Shown: positions 8,493 to 19,392, numbered from the stretch's first letter. The stretch: 64,000 nucleotides of DNA from Pseudomonas fortuita (GCF_026898135.2 NZ_CP114035.2:5683501-5747500), one strand, 5' to 3'. Notes: generated from the letters alone by a model not told the origin. Numbers and translations: made by a program.

Positions 8493-11074
8493 GACTTGCT
8501 CTTGCTCTTGCGTGGTGCACCGGACTTCGGCGGGCCTTTACGGTGCTTGGTCGGCTTGCCGGCGGGCTTGCCGCCTTTGTCCGACTTGCTGCTGGACGAG
8601 CTGCCGGTGCGGGCATCGCTCATCAGCGCCTTTTTCATTTCACGGCTTTTGCGCACTTCGGCGTTACGCTGCACGGCGTCTTTCGGGAAATACGCCTCGG
8701 AGGTTTCGCTCTTGCGGCTGCGCGGCTTCGGCGTGGCCCTGGCCTCGACCGGTGCTGGCTCGGGCTTGTCGGCTTTGTCGGCAGCCGACGCGGCGCCGCG
8801 CTGCTTGCGGCCGATTGGCGCAGCCAGCGTCTTGTCAGCCACTTCGAAGTCGATCTTGCGCTCGTCTAGGTCAACACGCATGACCTTGACTTCAATCGAG
8901 TCGCCCAGGCGGAAGCTGCGCCCGGTGCGCTCACCGGACAGGCGGTGATGGACCGGATCGAAGTGGTAGTAGTCGCCCGGCAGCGCACTGACGTGCACCA
9001 GGCCTTCCACATAGATGTCGGTCAGTTCGACGAACAGGCCGAAACCGGTCACCGCAGTAATCACACCGGGGAAGGTTTCGCCCACGCGATCCTTCATGTA
9101 CTCGCACTTGAGCCAGTTGACCACGTCACGGGTGGCTTCATCAGCCCGGCGCTCGGTCATCGAGCACTGCTCGCCAAGCTGCTCGAGGGTGTTCTCGTCG
9201 TATGGGTAGATGCGCGCCTTTGGAATGCTCATGGCGCCGGCACGCTTGACGTGCGGGGTATCGACCTTGGAACGGATGATGCTGCGGATGGCGCGGTGCA
9301 CCAGCAGGTCAGGGTAACGGCGGATCGGCGAGGTGAAGTGGGTGTACGCCTCGTAATTCAGCCCGAAGTGGCCGTTGTTCTCGGTGCTGTACACCGCCTG
9401 GCTCAGCGAGCGCAGCATGACTGTCTGGATCAGGTGGAAATCCGGGCGCCCGGCGATGCTCGCCAGCAGGGCCTGGTAATCCTTTGGCGACGGGTCCTTG
9501 CCCTTGTGCAGGCTCAGGCCCAGCTCGCCAAGGAAGGCACGCAGTTTTTCCAGGCGCTCCGGCGGCGGGCCGTCGTGCACGCGGTACAGTGCAGGCACGC
9601 CGTGCTTTTGCAGGAACTCGGCGGTGGCCACGTTGGCCGCCAGCATGCATTCCTCGATCAGCTTGTGGGCTTCGTTACGCACGGTCGGGCGAATTTCCGC
9701 AATTTTGCGCTCATCGCCGAAGATAATGCGGGTTTCCTGGGTTTCGAAGTCGATCGCACCCCGGGTGTGACGGGCATCCAACAGCACCTTGTACAGGTTG
9801 TACAGGTTCTTCAGGTCAGGCACGACCGCCTTGTACTCCTCGCGCAGCGCCTTGCCCTCACGGGTGCGGGCGTGCTCGAGCATGCTGCTGACCTTGTTGT
9901 AGGTCAGGCGGGCGTGGGAGTGGATGACACCTTCGTAGAACTGGTAGTCGACCATCTGGCCGGCTTTGTTCATGGTCATCTCACAGACCATGGCCAAGCG
10001 GTCGACGTGCGGGTTCAGCGAGCACAGGCCGTTGGACAGCTCTTCGGGGAGCATCGGCACCACACGCTCGGGGAAGTACACCGAGTTGCCGCGCTGCTGG
10101 GCCTCGACGTCCAGGGCCGAGCCCAGGCGCACGTAGCTGGACACGTCGGCGATGGCCACATACAGGCGCCAGCCACCGGAGAACAGGCGCAGTTTGCCCA
10201 GCGGCTCGCAATAGACAGCGTCATCGAAGTCGCGGGCGTCCTCACCGTCGATGGTGACGAATGGCAAATGACGCAGGTCGACACGCTTCTCTTTGTCTTT
10301 CTCTTCGACTTCAGAGCGGAACTTGCGCGCTTCCTTGACCACATCATCGGGCCAGACATGCGGGATGTCGTAGCTACGCAAGGCAACGTCGATTTCCATG
10401 CCCGGCGCCATGTAGTTGCCGATGACTTCTACCACATCGCCTTGCGGCTGGAAGCGCGGCGTTGGCCAGTGGGTGATCTTGATCTCGACGAACTGGCCGA
10501 TCTTGGCACCACCGTTACGCCCGGCGGTCACCAGCACTTCTTGCTGGATCTTCGGGTTGTCCGGGGTTACGTAGCCGATGCCGCCTTCTTCAAAGTAACG
10601 GCCGACCACGCTTTCGTGGGCACGGGAAATGACCTCGACGATCACGCCTTCACGGCGCCCACGGCGGTCGGTACCCGACACGCGCGCCAGTGCGCGGTCG
10701 CCATCGAAGGCCAGGCGCATTTGCGACGGGCTGAGGAACAGGTCATCGCTGCCATCATCGGGGATGAGGAAACCAAACCCATCGCGGTGGCCGGAGATAC
10801 GGCCGCAGATCAGGTCGAGCTTATCCACCGGGGCATAAGTGCCGCGCCGGGTATAGATAAGCTGGCCGTCGCGCTCCATGGCACGCAGACGGCGACGGAG
10901 GGCTTCGATCTGGTCTTCTTCATACAGACCAAACTCTTTCGCCAGTTCCTCGCGCGCAGCGGGCTCGCCACGGTCGGCAAGGCGTTGCAGGATCAGCTCA
11001 CGGCTGGGAATGGGGTTGTCATATTTTTCCGCTTCGCGAGCGGCCTCGGGATCGAGGGATTGCCAATCGGCCAT
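8489..11074 (-). CDS. rnr: Ribonuclease R
   Basis: 861 residues. RNase R is a processive 3'-5' exoribonuclease that degrades structured RNA. Domain order: helix-turn-helix (about 20-75), cold-shock domains (85-240), the RNB catalytic domain with the acidic metal site IDGEDARDFDDAV at 275-287, an S1 domain (about 645-725), and a long basic, Lys/Ser-rich C-terminal tail (after about 730) as seen in Pseudomonas RNase R. Start at ATG 11074, with AGGTGA a little far upstream. First gene of a two-gene unit with rlmB and divergent from the tRNA-Leu promoter. Confidence 0.97.
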   Translation of the reverse strand: MADWQSLDPEAAREAEKYDNPIPSRELILQRLADRGEPAAREELAKEFGLYEEDQIEALRRRLRAMERDGQLIYTRRGTYAPVDKLDLICGRISGHRDGFGFLIPDDGSDDLFLSPSQMRLAFDGDRALARVSGTDRRGRREGVIVEVISRAHESVVGRYFEEGGIGYVTPDNPKIQQEVLVTAGRNGGAKIGQFVEIKITHWPTPRFQPQGDVVEVIGNYMAPGMEIDVALRSYDIPHVWPDDVVKEARKFRSEVEEKDKEKRVDLRHLPFVTIDGEDARDFDDAVYCEPLGKLRLFSGGWRLYVAIADVSSYVRLGSALDVEAQQRGNSVYFPERVVPMLPEELSNGLCSLNPHVDRLAMVCEMTMNKAGQMVDYQFYEGVIHSHARLTYNKVSSMLEHARTREGKALREEYKAVVPDLKNLYNLYKVLLDARHTRGAIDFETQETRIIFGDERKIAEIRPTVRNEAHKLIEECMLAANVATAEFLQKHGVPALYRVHDGPPPERLEKLRAFLGELGLSLHKGKDPSPKDYQALLASIAGRPDFHLIQTVMLRSLSQAVYSTENNGHFGLNYEAYTHFTSPIRRYPDLLVHRAIRSIIRSKVDTPHVKRAGAMSIPKARIYPYDENTLEQLGEQCSMTERRADEATRDVVNWLKCEYMKDRVGETFPGVITAVTGFGLFVELTDIYVEGLVHVSALPGDYYHFDPVHHRLSGERTGRSFRLGDSIEVKVMRVDLDERKIDFEVADKTLAAPIGRKQRGAASAADKADKPEPAPVEARATPKPRSRKSETSEAYFPKDAVQRNAEVRKSREMKKALMSDARTGSSSSSKSDKGGKPAGKPTKHRKGPPKSGAPRKSKSKS

Positions 11075-11237
11075 CAGAAGGGGTTCACCTTGGGGTATAT
11101 AGATATGAATTCTGGCATAGGCCTATTGAAACCGGAAATGTCTGCCTTGGACAGCCCCCACTGCTGTGCATCCAGAGCAGTAATAGGCCTGTGGAATCAA
11201 CAAGTTGAATTTTTTGAAATTTTTTTTGATTGGGGGG

Positions 11238-11266
11238 TTTACAGCCTTGGGGAGCGTCCGTATAGT
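11238..11266 (+). promoter_or_regulatory. Strong sigma-70 promoter of the tRNA-Leu pair
   Basis: -35 TTTACA (11238-11243) and -10 TATAGT (11261-11266) are spaced 17 bases, with an A/T-rich block immediately upstream (TTTTTTGAAATTTTTTTTGA, like an UP element) and a GC-rich discriminator GCGCACC after the -10. This is the layout of stable-RNA promoters under stringent control. Confidence 0.85.
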
Positions 11267-11346
11267 GCGCACCACAACGACGGACAACCCCAACGTTGTA
11301 GTAGAGATGAACGGCGCTGTAAAGCATCTTTTAATCTCGAATGTGT

Positions 11347-11433
11347 GCCCAGGTGGCGGAATTGGTAGACGCGCTGGTTTCAGGTATCAGTGACCGCAAG
11401 GTCGTGGAAGTTCGAGTCTTCTCCTGGGCACCA
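11347..11433 (+). tRNA. tRNA-Leu (anticodon CAG), copy 1
   Basis: 87 nt with encoded CCA. The acceptor stem is GCCCAGG/CCTGGGC, the D-loop contains GGTAGACGC, the anticodon stem is CTGGT/ATCAG around loop TTCAGGT (anticodon CAG), there is a long variable arm (TGACCGCAAGGTCG) typical of class II tRNAs, and the T arm contains TTCGAGT. It reads CUG, the dominant Leu codon in this GC-rich genome. Confidence 0.97.
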
Positions 11434-11520
11434 AATATTTTCAAGTAACAGATGACCAAGGATCTGTTACTACTGTGTGAAGCGAACGATAGTCGCCTTC
11501 TACAGATGATGCAAAGCTTT

Positions 11521-11607
11521 GCCCAGGTGGCGGAATTGGTAGACGCGCTGGTTTCAGGTATCAGTGACCGCAAGGTCGTGGAAGTTCGAGTCTTCTCCTG
11601 GGCACCA
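11521..11607 (+). tRNA. tRNA-Leu (anticodon CAG), copy 2
   Basis: Identical over its 87 bases to the copy at 11347-11433, with an 87-base spacer between them. It is co-transcribed from the same promoter and followed directly by a strong terminator. Confidence 0.97.
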
Positions 11608-11610
11608 TAC

Positions 11611-11643
11611 AAAAACCCACTAGCTTGCTAGTGGGTTTTTTCT
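11611..11643 (+). terminator. Intrinsic terminator after the tRNA-Leu pair
   Basis: An 11-bp stem, AACCCACTAGC paired with GCTAGTGGGTT, is followed by TTTTTTCTT. The upstream A run also gives it some terminator character on the other strand. Confidence 0.93.
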
Positions 11644-11731
11644 TGCCTGCGTTTTTTGCCCCACCCTCCCCGCGCACTCCCGGTCCTGCACCATGGTCTG
11701 CCCATGAATTTCTCGTCACCCGGCCACTTGA

Positions 11732-11757
11732 GAAACAATTTCGTTTACCATTGTTTC
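11732..11757. promoter_or_regulatory. Candidate operator upstream of the iron ABC genes
   Basis: Perfect inverted repeat GAAACAAT...ATTGTTTC with a 10-base centre, in the only AT-rich part of the gap before the binding-protein gene and about 34 bases before its start. The position suits a repressor site. It matches the Fur consensus only loosely, so Fur control is a guess from the gene function. Confidence 0.4.
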
Positions 11758-11790
11758 CAAATATGTAGCCGTAAGCGAGGAAGTACCCGC

Positions 11791-12804
11791 ATGACGATCC
11801 GCCCGCAACTGCTGATGCGTACTCTGGCCGCCGCCGTGCTGAGCCTGGTCATCGGCGCTCCGGCCGCCATGGCAGACGCACCGGTCACCCTGACCATGTA
11901 CAACGGTCAGCATAAGGAAATCGGCGAAGCCATCGCCAAGGCCTACGAGGCCAAGACCGGCATTCACATCAATATCCGCAAAGGCAGCAGCAACCAGCTG
12001 GCCAGCCAGATAATCGAGGAAGGCGACCGCTCGCCAGCCGACATCATCTATACCGAAGAGTCGCCGCCGCTGAACAACCTGGGCGAGCTGGGCTTGCTGG
12101 CGAAGATCGACGACGCCACCGCAAACATGGTGCCCAAGGAATACGTTGGCGCCAACGGTACGTGGATGGGCATCACGGCCCGTACGCGCATCGTGGTGTA
12201 CAACCCGAAGAAGGTCGACGAAAAAGACCTGCCTACCACAGTGATGGACTTTGCCAACCCTGAGTGGGAAGGCCGCGTCGGCTATGTGCCTACCAGTGGT
12301 GCGTTCCAGGAACAGGCTGTGGCCATCCTGAAAATGCACGGTCGTGAAGCTACCGAGGAATGGCTGACCGGCCTTAAAGCCTTCGGCAAGACCTACACCA
12401 ACAACATGGTCGCCCTCAAAGCCGTGGAAAAAGGCGAAGTGGCTGCGGTACTGGTAAACAACTACTACTGGTACGCGCTTGAACGCGAACGCGGCAAACT
12501 GGACACCAAACTTTACTACCTGGCCGACGGTGACGCCGGCAACCTGGTCACCATCTCCGGCGCAGCCGTGGTGAAGGCCAGCAAGCACCCGAAAGAGACC
12601 CAGGCCCTGCTCAACTGGATGGCCAGCGAAGAAGGCCAGCGCGTCATCACCCAGACCACCGCCGAGTACCCGCTGCACAAGGGCATGGTTTCTGACCGCG
12701 GCCTGAAGCCGTTCGACGAGCTGCGCCCGCCGAAGATCTCGCCGGCCGACCTGGGTAACGCCGAGGAAGCCATCGAGCTTGAGCGCGAGGTCGGCCTGCT
12801 CTGA
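11791..12804 (+). CDS. Fe(3+) ABC transporter, periplasmic binding protein (FbpA/HitA type)
   Basis: 337 residues. A Sec signal peptide (about 1-28, cleaved after AMA) precedes a class D binding-protein fold. The N-terminal YNGQHKEIGEA motif and the tandem tyrosines in NNYYWY (Y225/Y226) are hallmarks of FbpA/HitA-type ferric-iron binding proteins, where adjacent tyrosines bind Fe(3+). It would capture iron in the periplasm and hand it to the permease encoded next, whose ATG overlaps this stop (TGATG). The start at ATG 11791 is preceded by GAGGAA; a longer frame upstream lacks a signal peptide at its beginning. Iron specificity is inferred from family motifs. Confidence 0.88.
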   Translation: MTIRPQLLMRTLAAAVLSLVIGAPAAMADAPVTLTMYNGQHKEIGEAIAKAYEAKTGIHINIRKGSSNQLASQIIEEGDRSPADIIYTEESPPLNNLGELGLLAKIDDATANMVPKEYVGANGTWMGITARTRIVVYNPKKVDEKDLPTTVMDFANPEWEGRVGYVPTSGAFQEQAVAILKMHGREATEEWLTGLKAFGKTYTNNMVALKAVEKGEVAAVLVNNYYWYALERERGKLDTKLYYLADGDAGNLVTISGAAVVKASKHPKETQALLNWMASEEGQRVITQTTAEYPLHKGMVSDRGLKPFDELRPPKISPADLGNAEEAIELEREVGLL

Positions 12805-14369
12805 TGACTGCCGCCCTGTCTGCACCGGCGCCGGTGCGCTTTGTACCGCGCCGCAAGCGCCCCTCCATCTGGGTCGTGCTGCCTGTGCTGTTCCTGGTCG
12901 CGATGAGCCTGCTGCCCCTGGCTTATGTCGCCATCAAAGCCTGGGAAGCCGGCTGGCGCGAAGCCTTGCACCTGCTGTGGCGCCCCTTTGTCTGGGGGCT
13001 GATGCGCAACACCCTGTTGCTGATGGTCGGGGTGACGCTGACCTGCATGGTGGTCGGCCTGGCGCTGGCCTGGCTGCTGGAGCGCAGCAACCTGGCAGGT
13101 CGTCGACTGTGGGGCGTGGTGTTGTGCCTGCCGTTCGCCGTGCCGTCGTTCGTCAGCAGCTTCACCTGGGTGTCGCTGAGTTCGGACTTCGAAGGCCTCG
13201 GCGGGGCGATCATGGTCATGGCCCTGTCCAAGTACCCGCTGGTGTTTCTGCCGGTGGCCGCAACCCTGCGTAACCTCGATACCTCGCTGGAAGAGTCGGC
13301 GCGCACCCTGGGTTGCAGCCGCTGGGGCGTGTTCAGCAAGGTCACCCTGCCACTGCTGTGGCCGTCGATGCTCGGTGGCGCGCTGCTGATTGCCCTGCAC
13401 ATGCTGGTGGAGTTCGGCGCGCTGTCGATCCTCGGCCTGCAGACGTTCACCACCGCCATCTACCAACAGTTCGAACTGGAGTTCAGCAATGCCAACGCGG
13501 CCATGCTGTCTGCCGTGCTGCTGGCGATGTGCCTGGTGATGCTGTGGCTGGAGTTGCGCGTACGCGGCAAAGCCCGCCATGTACGCATCGGCCAGGGCGT
13601 AGCGCGGCGGGCGCAACCGGTGCGGCTGCGCGGCTGGGCGGTGCTGGCGCAGCTGTTCTGCGTGGGCCTGGCGGTGCTGGGCAGCGGTATTCCACTGGCC
13701 ATGCTCGGCTACTGGCTCAGCGTGGGTTCGTCGGCAGCGTTCCCGGTGGCGGCTATCTCCAAGGCTCTGTTTACTTCGCTGTCGGTGTCGCTTGGCGGTG
13801 CTGGCTTCTGCGTGTTGTTGGCCCTGCCGATCAGCTTCCTGGTGGTGCGCTACAAGGGTCGCCTGGCGATCTGGGCCGAGCGCCTGCCTTACCTGCTGCA
13901 CGCCCTGCCCGGCCTGGTGATTGCCCTGACCCTGGTGTTCTTCGCCCTGCACTACGTGCCGGCGCTGTACCAGACCACGGCACTGCTGCTGCTGGCCTAT
14001 GCGCTGCTGTTTTTGCCACTGGCGCAGTCGCCAGTGCGCACCGCGCTGAACAAGGCCTCGCCAACGCTTGAGGAAGCTGCACGCACCCTGGGTGCGAGCA
14101 GCTTTACTGCGTTCTGCCGGGTGACCCTGCCGATCATCTTCCCGGCCATGGCGGCGGCTTTCGCGTTGGTATTCCTGGATGCCATGAAGGAGCTGACGGC
14201 CACGCTGCTGCTCAGCCCCACGGGCATGACCACATTGGCCACCGAGGTGTGGGCGCATACGGCCAACGTCGAGTTCGCGGCAGCGGCGCCTTATGCGGCA
14301 CTGCTGATCGTGGTTTCGGGGCTGCCGGTGTATTTGCTGACTACGCGGATGTACCTGAACAAGGCTTGA
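12804..14369 (+). CDS. Fe(3+) ABC transporter, fused permease (FbpB/HitB type)
   Basis: 521 residues with about 12 membrane segments in two homologous halves. Each half has an EAA-type loop that docks the ATPase: EESARTLGCSRWGVFSKVTL (about residues 160-179) and EEAARTLGASSFTAFCRVTL (about 420-440). This two-in-one layout is typical of FbpB/HitB ferric-iron permeases. It overlaps the binding-protein gene by one base and is translationally coupled to it. No ATPase gene follows: the next features are an inverted repeat and a convergent chemoreceptor. Confidence 0.9.
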   Translation: MTAALSAPAPVRFVPRRKRPSIWVVLPVLFLVAMSLLPLAYVAIKAWEAGWREALHLLWRPFVWGLMRNTLLLMVGVTLTCMVVGLALAWLLERSNLAGRRLWGVVLCLPFAVPSFVSSFTWVSLSSDFEGLGGAIMVMALSKYPLVFLPVAATLRNLDTSLEESARTLGCSRWGVFSKVTLPLLWPSMLGGALLIALHMLVEFGALSILGLQTFTTAIYQQFELEFSNANAAMLSAVLLAMCLVMLWLELRVRGKARHVRIGQGVARRAQPVRLRGWAVLAQLFCVGLAVLGSGIPLAMLGYWLSVGSSAAFPVAAISKALFTSLSVSLGGAGFCVLLALPISFLVVRYKGRLAIWAERLPYLLHALPGLVIALTLVFFALHYVPALYQTTALLLLAYALLFLPLAQSPVRTALNKASPTLEEAARTLGASSFTAFCRVTLPIIFPAMAAAFALVFLDAMKELTATLLLSPTGMTTLATEVWAHTANVEFAAAAPYAALLIVVSGLPVYLLTTRMYLNKA

Positions 14370-14402
14370 ATGGTCCACCTCGATTGCTGTGCCGTTGCGT
14401 AT

Positions 14403-14625
14403 ATCGAGCGCCGCCCGCGCGGCGCATCGCGAGCTGTCGCTCGCTCCTACGTTTGTTTCGGGCCAATGATTCCTGTTGGATTTGCGCGCGAACGCCTTGG
14501 CGCACGGCTCGATTTCGCGTCGTACGAACAAAGCGGTCGCGCGCGCCTGTCACAAGCGTAACTGGCCCGAAACAAACGTAGGAGCGAGCGACAGCTCGCG
14601 ATGCGCCGCGCGGGCGGCGCTCGAT
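14403..14625. repeat. Long inverted repeat, 63-bp perfect arms
   Basis: Arms 14403-14465 and 14563-14625 are perfect reverse complements by hand alignment, around a 97-base centre. The outer part (ATCGAGCGCCGCCCGCGCGG) is the same as in the repeat at 1105-1424, but the inner REP-like part differs (ATCGCGAGCTGTCGCTCGCT); the inner edge TTTCGGGCCA is shared. The right arm continues outward into CTCACAGGCGCCGAAAA, matching the other family members; the left does not. It lies between convergent genes. Confidence 0.87.
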
Positions 14626-14661
14626 CTCACAGGCGCCGAAAACCTCACGACCGCCTCCATC

Positions 14662-16596
14662 TCAAGCTCTAAACTGCCCCAGGCTTGCCCGTAGCTGCGC
14701 GGCCAGGTCATCCAGCACCTTGCTGCTGGCTGTTGTCTGCATCACCACTTCGGCCGAGCGCTCAGCCTGGGCATGGATAGTCTCCACCCGCCCCCGCACG
14801 GCCTGCGCCCCGCTCGCCTGCTGCTCAGCTGCCCGGGTGGCCAGGCCAATGGCCGCATGCACCTGCTCCACCGCCGCCTGCACCGACTGCTGCCGGCGCT
14901 CGTTATCACGCAGTACCAGCAGCCCTTCGCTGGCCTTGAGCCCGGCCTGGCTGATGGTCGCCACGGCTTCCTTGGCGCCCTTCTGCAGCGCCGCGATGTG
15001 CGACTGGATATCCCCTGTGGAGCTCTGCGTCTTGCTCGCCAGCGCCCGCACCTCATCGGCCACCACGGCAAACCCGCGCCCGGTCTCACCTGCCCGGGCG
15101 GCCTCGATGGCCGCGTTCAGCGCCAGCAGGTTGGTCTGCTCGGCAATGCCGTGGATCACCGTCAGCACCACTTCGATCTGCTCGCTTTGCTTGGCCAGGC
15201 GCTCGATCACCTGGGAGCCGGTCTCTACCTGGCCTGCCAGGTTCTCGATCAATCCCGCGAGCTGGGTCGAGGTGCGGCTGTTTTCGTCGGTGGCCTGGCG
15301 GATATCCACCACCTGTTTCAAGGCCGCCTGCATCGCATGGCTTTCGGCCTGGGCTTCATCGGCCATGCTCGAAAGGTCGCGCAGGCTGGCTGCCACTTCA
15401 TCGCGTTGCAATGCGGCGGCAGCATCCGCGCCGGCGTTGCGCTGGGCCATCGCGCCAATCTCGACACCGGTACGCTGGGCCACCTCGCCCGCCTCACGCA
15501 CGATCGGTTGCAACTTGTCGACAAAGCGGTTCACCGCCGAAGCCATGTCGCCAATTTCGTCGCGGCTGTCGAGCGGCACGCGCTTGGTCAGGTCGCCTTC
15601 GCCCGCCGCCAGGTCGTCCAGGGCAGCAATCAACAGGCGCAGCTTGCTCAGCACTCGGCGGCCAAGCACCACGGCCACCACCAGCAGCACGCCGAGACCA
15701 ACGAGCACCAAACCCAGGCCAATGCGCCAGCGCAGCTCGGCGGCGGCATCACGCACGGTCTGCGCGGTATTGGCCTGCATTGCTGCAGCACTGCCTTGCG
15801 CCTTTTCCAGGCGCTCGCGCAGGGTCTTGCCGCTGTCGGCGGCAGCGCCCACCAGGCTGTCTGCAACCAGTTGCTCACCGCTGGCAATCAGCGCCGTGAA
15901 ACGCTGATCCAGGGCCTTGAGCTCCTGGTCGATACCGGCCGTAGAAACACCCATCACTACCTTGCCGATTTCCGCCCCATTAGGGTTGATCGAGGCTTCG
16001 ACAAAGTACACCGCCGGGTCGCGCCGGGCGGCATCGATCACCTTGTCCAGCGCACGCTCGCCCTGGCCCTTGTCCATCAACGCCTGGTTGATCGGGTTTT
16101 GCCGGTTCAGGTAGCGGGTCAGGTGCTGGCCTTGGGCATCGTCGTACACCACGAACAGCACGTTGGGGTTACGCTGGGCACGCCGGGCAAAGTCAGAGAG
16201 CACTGGCACGTCGTTGTCCCAGATCGCCCGCGGGGCCACCGAAGCCAGCAGCTCGGCCATGTCGTTGGCAGAGTCCTTCAGATTCTTTTCCAGGGTGCTG
16301 CGCAGTTGCTGCTGTTCGCTTTGCAGGCGCTCCGACAACCCGGCGCTCAGGCGCTGGCGGGTGCTGCTGGACAGGCTGTCCAGGCCCGAGCGCACGTCTT
16401 GCCCGGCTTGCTCCAGGTCGTTGGCCAGCTGGCGGCTGTCGTTGCCCAGGCGTTCGCCAAGGTCGGCTTCCAGGGCGGTGACCGTGCTTCGGGTGAGCGC
16501 AACGGCAACCAGCACCTGCACCAAAAGAGCGATACCAAGGGCAACAAACACAGGCCGCAAAAGGCGGCTTCGTAACAGTGAGAGGATGGCAGACAC
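14662..16596 (-). CDS. Methyl-accepting chemotaxis protein
   Basis: 644 residues from a GTG start at 16596 with GAGGG about eight bases upstream. A membrane anchor (about 14-34) is followed by a periplasmic sensor of about 255 residues, which includes a PAS/Cache-like stretch ([11 protein letters not shown] at 143-153; [13 protein letters not shown] at 195-207). The second membrane segment is at about 291-311, followed by HAMP (313-366) and the signalling domain, whose conserved hairpin tip is about 487-520 ([19 protein letters not shown]). It would relay a periplasmic signal to CheW/CheA. There is no C-terminal CheR-docking pentapeptide. The ligand is unknown. It is a single gene between an inverted repeat and purA. 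Confidence 0.93.
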   Translation of the reverse strand: MSAILSLLRSRLLRPVFVALGIALLVQVLVAVALTRSTVTALEADLGERLGNDSRQLANDLEQAGQDVRSGLDSLSSSTRQRLSAGLSERLQSEQQQLRSTLEKNLKDSANDMAELLASVAPRAIWDNDVPVLSDFARRAQRNPNVLFVVYDDAQGQHLTRYLNRQNPINQALMDKGQGERALDKVIDAARRDPAVYFVEASINPNGAEIGKVVMGVSTAGIDQELKALDQRFTALIASGEQLVADSLVGAAADSGKTLRERLEKAQGSAAAMQANTAQTVRDAAAELRWRIGLGLVLVGLGVLLVVAVVLGRRVLSKLRLLIAALDDLAAGEGDLTKRVPLDSRDEIGDMASAVNRFVDKLQPIVREAGEVAQRTGVEIGAMAQRNAGADAAAALQRDEVAASLRDLSSMADEAQAESHAMQAALKQVVDIRQATDENSRTSTQLAGLIENLAGQVETGSQVIERLAKQSEQIEVVLTVIHGIAEQTNLLALNAAIEAARAGETGRGFAVVADEVRALASKTQSSTGDIQSHIAALQKGAKEAVATISQAGLKASEGLLVLRDNERRQQSVQAAVEQVHAAIGLATRAAEQQASGAQAVRGRVETIHAQAERSAEVVMQTTASSKVLDDLAAQLRASLGQFRA

Positions 16597-16748
16597 GGTG
16601 TAACCCTCGTGTTTACTGGCGCCACTATTTTGATGGCATCTACAGAAACTTCTTACAGCAAGGGTTGTGCCGAAGGCAGCAGGGATAAACGCCAAGTTTC
16701 AGGAAGAGGGTTGCCTGTACCGGCCTATCCCGAGATCTGTGGAGATGC

Positions 16749-16779
16749 TGTGGGAGCTGGCTTGCCGGCGATAGGGCCA
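16749..16779. repeat. Single REP palindrome
   Basis: TGTGGGAGCTGGCTTGCCGG followed by CGATAGGGCC, the ...GGCTTGCCGGCGAT variant that also occurs at 3742-3840, 56623-56720 and 63182-63290. No partner REP was seen nearby. It lies between the chemoreceptor start and the purA terminator. Confidence 0.75.
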
Positions 16780-16795
16780 GTGCAGGCATACCCCA

Positions 16796-16836
16796 CAAAT
16801 GAAAACGCCGCGGCCCCTTTCAGGGCCACGGCGTCA
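16796..16836 (-). terminator. Intrinsic terminator of purA
   Basis: On the minus strand ACGCCGTGGCCC TGAAAG GGGCCGCGGCGT is followed by TTTTC, about 20 bases after the purA stop. Confidence 0.88.
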
Positions 16837-16855
16837 GATCAGCCTGGAGGGCAGA

Positions 16856-18163
<1,308 letters not shown>

Positions 18164-18204
18164 TCACGCAAACTTGGTTGCCGGCCTGTTGCCGACGCAG
18201 AAAC

Positions 18205-19392
18205 TCACTGGGCCAGCGGCAGAACCTGCCAGCGCCCGTCTTGCTGAATCAATTGCCGATCACAATCCGCCTCGAGAGCAGCACTCAACGGCTGGCCAGG
18301 CAGGGCCTGGACCACACGCTGGCCCTCGTTGCGCAACTGGCAGACTTGCTGCCAGAGGGCCGCGTCGCCACTGTCCGGCATCCAGATGCCGCCAGTTGGC
18401 AATACGACCTCCGCTCGCCCCAGTGTGACCAGGGTCTTCAAATCCGTGGAAAAACCGGTGGCCGGGCGGGCCCGGCCAAAGTCGGCGCCGATGTCGTCGT
18501 AGCGCCCGCCCTGGGCGATCGATTGACCCTCGCCCGGCACGAACACGGCAAACACCACGCCGGTGTGATAGTTGTAGCCGCGCAGCTCGCCGAGGTCGAA
18601 GTACAACGGCAGGTCCGGATAGCGCGACGTCAGGCGATCGGCGATCGCCAGCAGGTCGTCCAGCGCCGCCAGCACGCTGGCCGGGGCACGGCCCAGGCGC
18701 ACGCGGGCTTCGGCCAGCACTTCACGGCCACCGCACAGCTCGACCAATGCACGCAGCATGTTGCCCAGGTCCTTCGGCAGGTCGGCGGTCAATGCCTGCA
18801 CTTCATCGACGGCCTTGCGCTGCAGGGCGTCGAACAGCTGCTGCTCGACCGCACCGGACAAGCCGGCAGCACGGGCCAGGCCGCGGTAGATACCGACGTG
18901 GCCCAGGTCCATGTGTACGTCCGGCACATCGGCCAGTTGCAGCGTGGCCAGCATCAGGCTGATGACTTCCACGTCGCTGGTCGGGCTGGCATCGCCATAC
19001 AGCTCGGCGCCTAGCTGGATCGGGCTGCGCGAGGTGGACAGTGCACGCGGCTGGGCGTGCAGCACGCTGCCGGCGTAGCACAGGCGGCTCGGGCCTTCAC
19101 GGCGCAGGGTGTGCGCGTCGATGCGCGCCACCTGCGGGGTGAAGTCGGCGCGGAAGCCCATCAGGCGACCGGACTGCGGGTCCACTACCTTGAAGGTGCG
19201 CTGATCCAGGTCCTGGCCGGCGCCGGTGAGCAGCGACTCCAGGTACTCGATATGCGGGGTGACGACCAGCTCGTAGCCCCAACTCTGGAACAGGTCCAAC
19301 ACCTGGCGGCGCGCGATCTCGATGCGCGCGGCTTCAGGTGGCAGTACTTCCTCGATGCCATCTGGCAGCAGCCAGCGGTCTACCGTTGCCAT
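18205..19392 (-). CDS. hisZ: ATP phosphoribosyltransferase regulatory subunit
   Basis: 395 residues, similar to class II aminoacyl-tRNA synthetases (HisRS-like) but without the C-terminal anticodon-binding domain, as expected of HisZ. HisZ pairs with the short form of HisG to make histidine biosynthesis feedback-sensitive. It begins [18 protein letters not shown] and has the HisRS-like [14 protein letters not shown] and [10 protein letters not shown] segments. Start ATG 19392 with a purine-rich GGGGAAAAGG upstream. It is placed before purA rather than with other his genes, the normal Pseudomonas layout. Confidence 0.94.
   Translation of the reverse strand: MATVDRWLLPDGIEEVLPPEAARIEIARRQVLDLFQSWGYELVVTPHIEYLESLLTGAGQDLDQRTFKVVDPQSGRLMGFRADFTPQVARIDAHTLRREGPSRLCYAGSVLHAQPRALSTSRSPIQLGAELYGDASPTSDVEVISLMLATLQLADVPDVHMDLGHVGIYRGLARAAGLSGAVEQQLFDALQRKAVDEVQALTADLPKDLGNMLRALVELCGGREVLAEARVRLGRAPASVLAALDDLLAIADRLTSRYPDLPLYFDLGELRGYNYHTGVVFAVFVPGEGQSIAQGGRYDDIGADFGRARPATGFSTDLKTLVTLGRAEVVLPTGGIWMPDSGDAALWQQVCQLRNEGQRVVQALPGQPLSAALEADCDRQLIQQDGRWQVLPLAQ

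Noticed and set aside
8945..11368. An 807-codon open frame on the plus strand across rnr
   Set aside because: It is antisense to a clear RNase R gene, has no recognisable domain and no ribosome-binding site. GC-rich codon bias leaves the opposite frame free of stops.
11434..11520. A third tRNA or small RNA in the spacer between the tRNA-Leu genes
   Set aside because: The 87-base spacer has no cloverleaf and looks like ordinary processing sequence.
12516..14531. A 671-codon minus-strand open frame across the iron permease
   Set aside because: Shadow of the permease. The translation is Gln/His/Arg-rich and has no hydrophobic or domain pattern.
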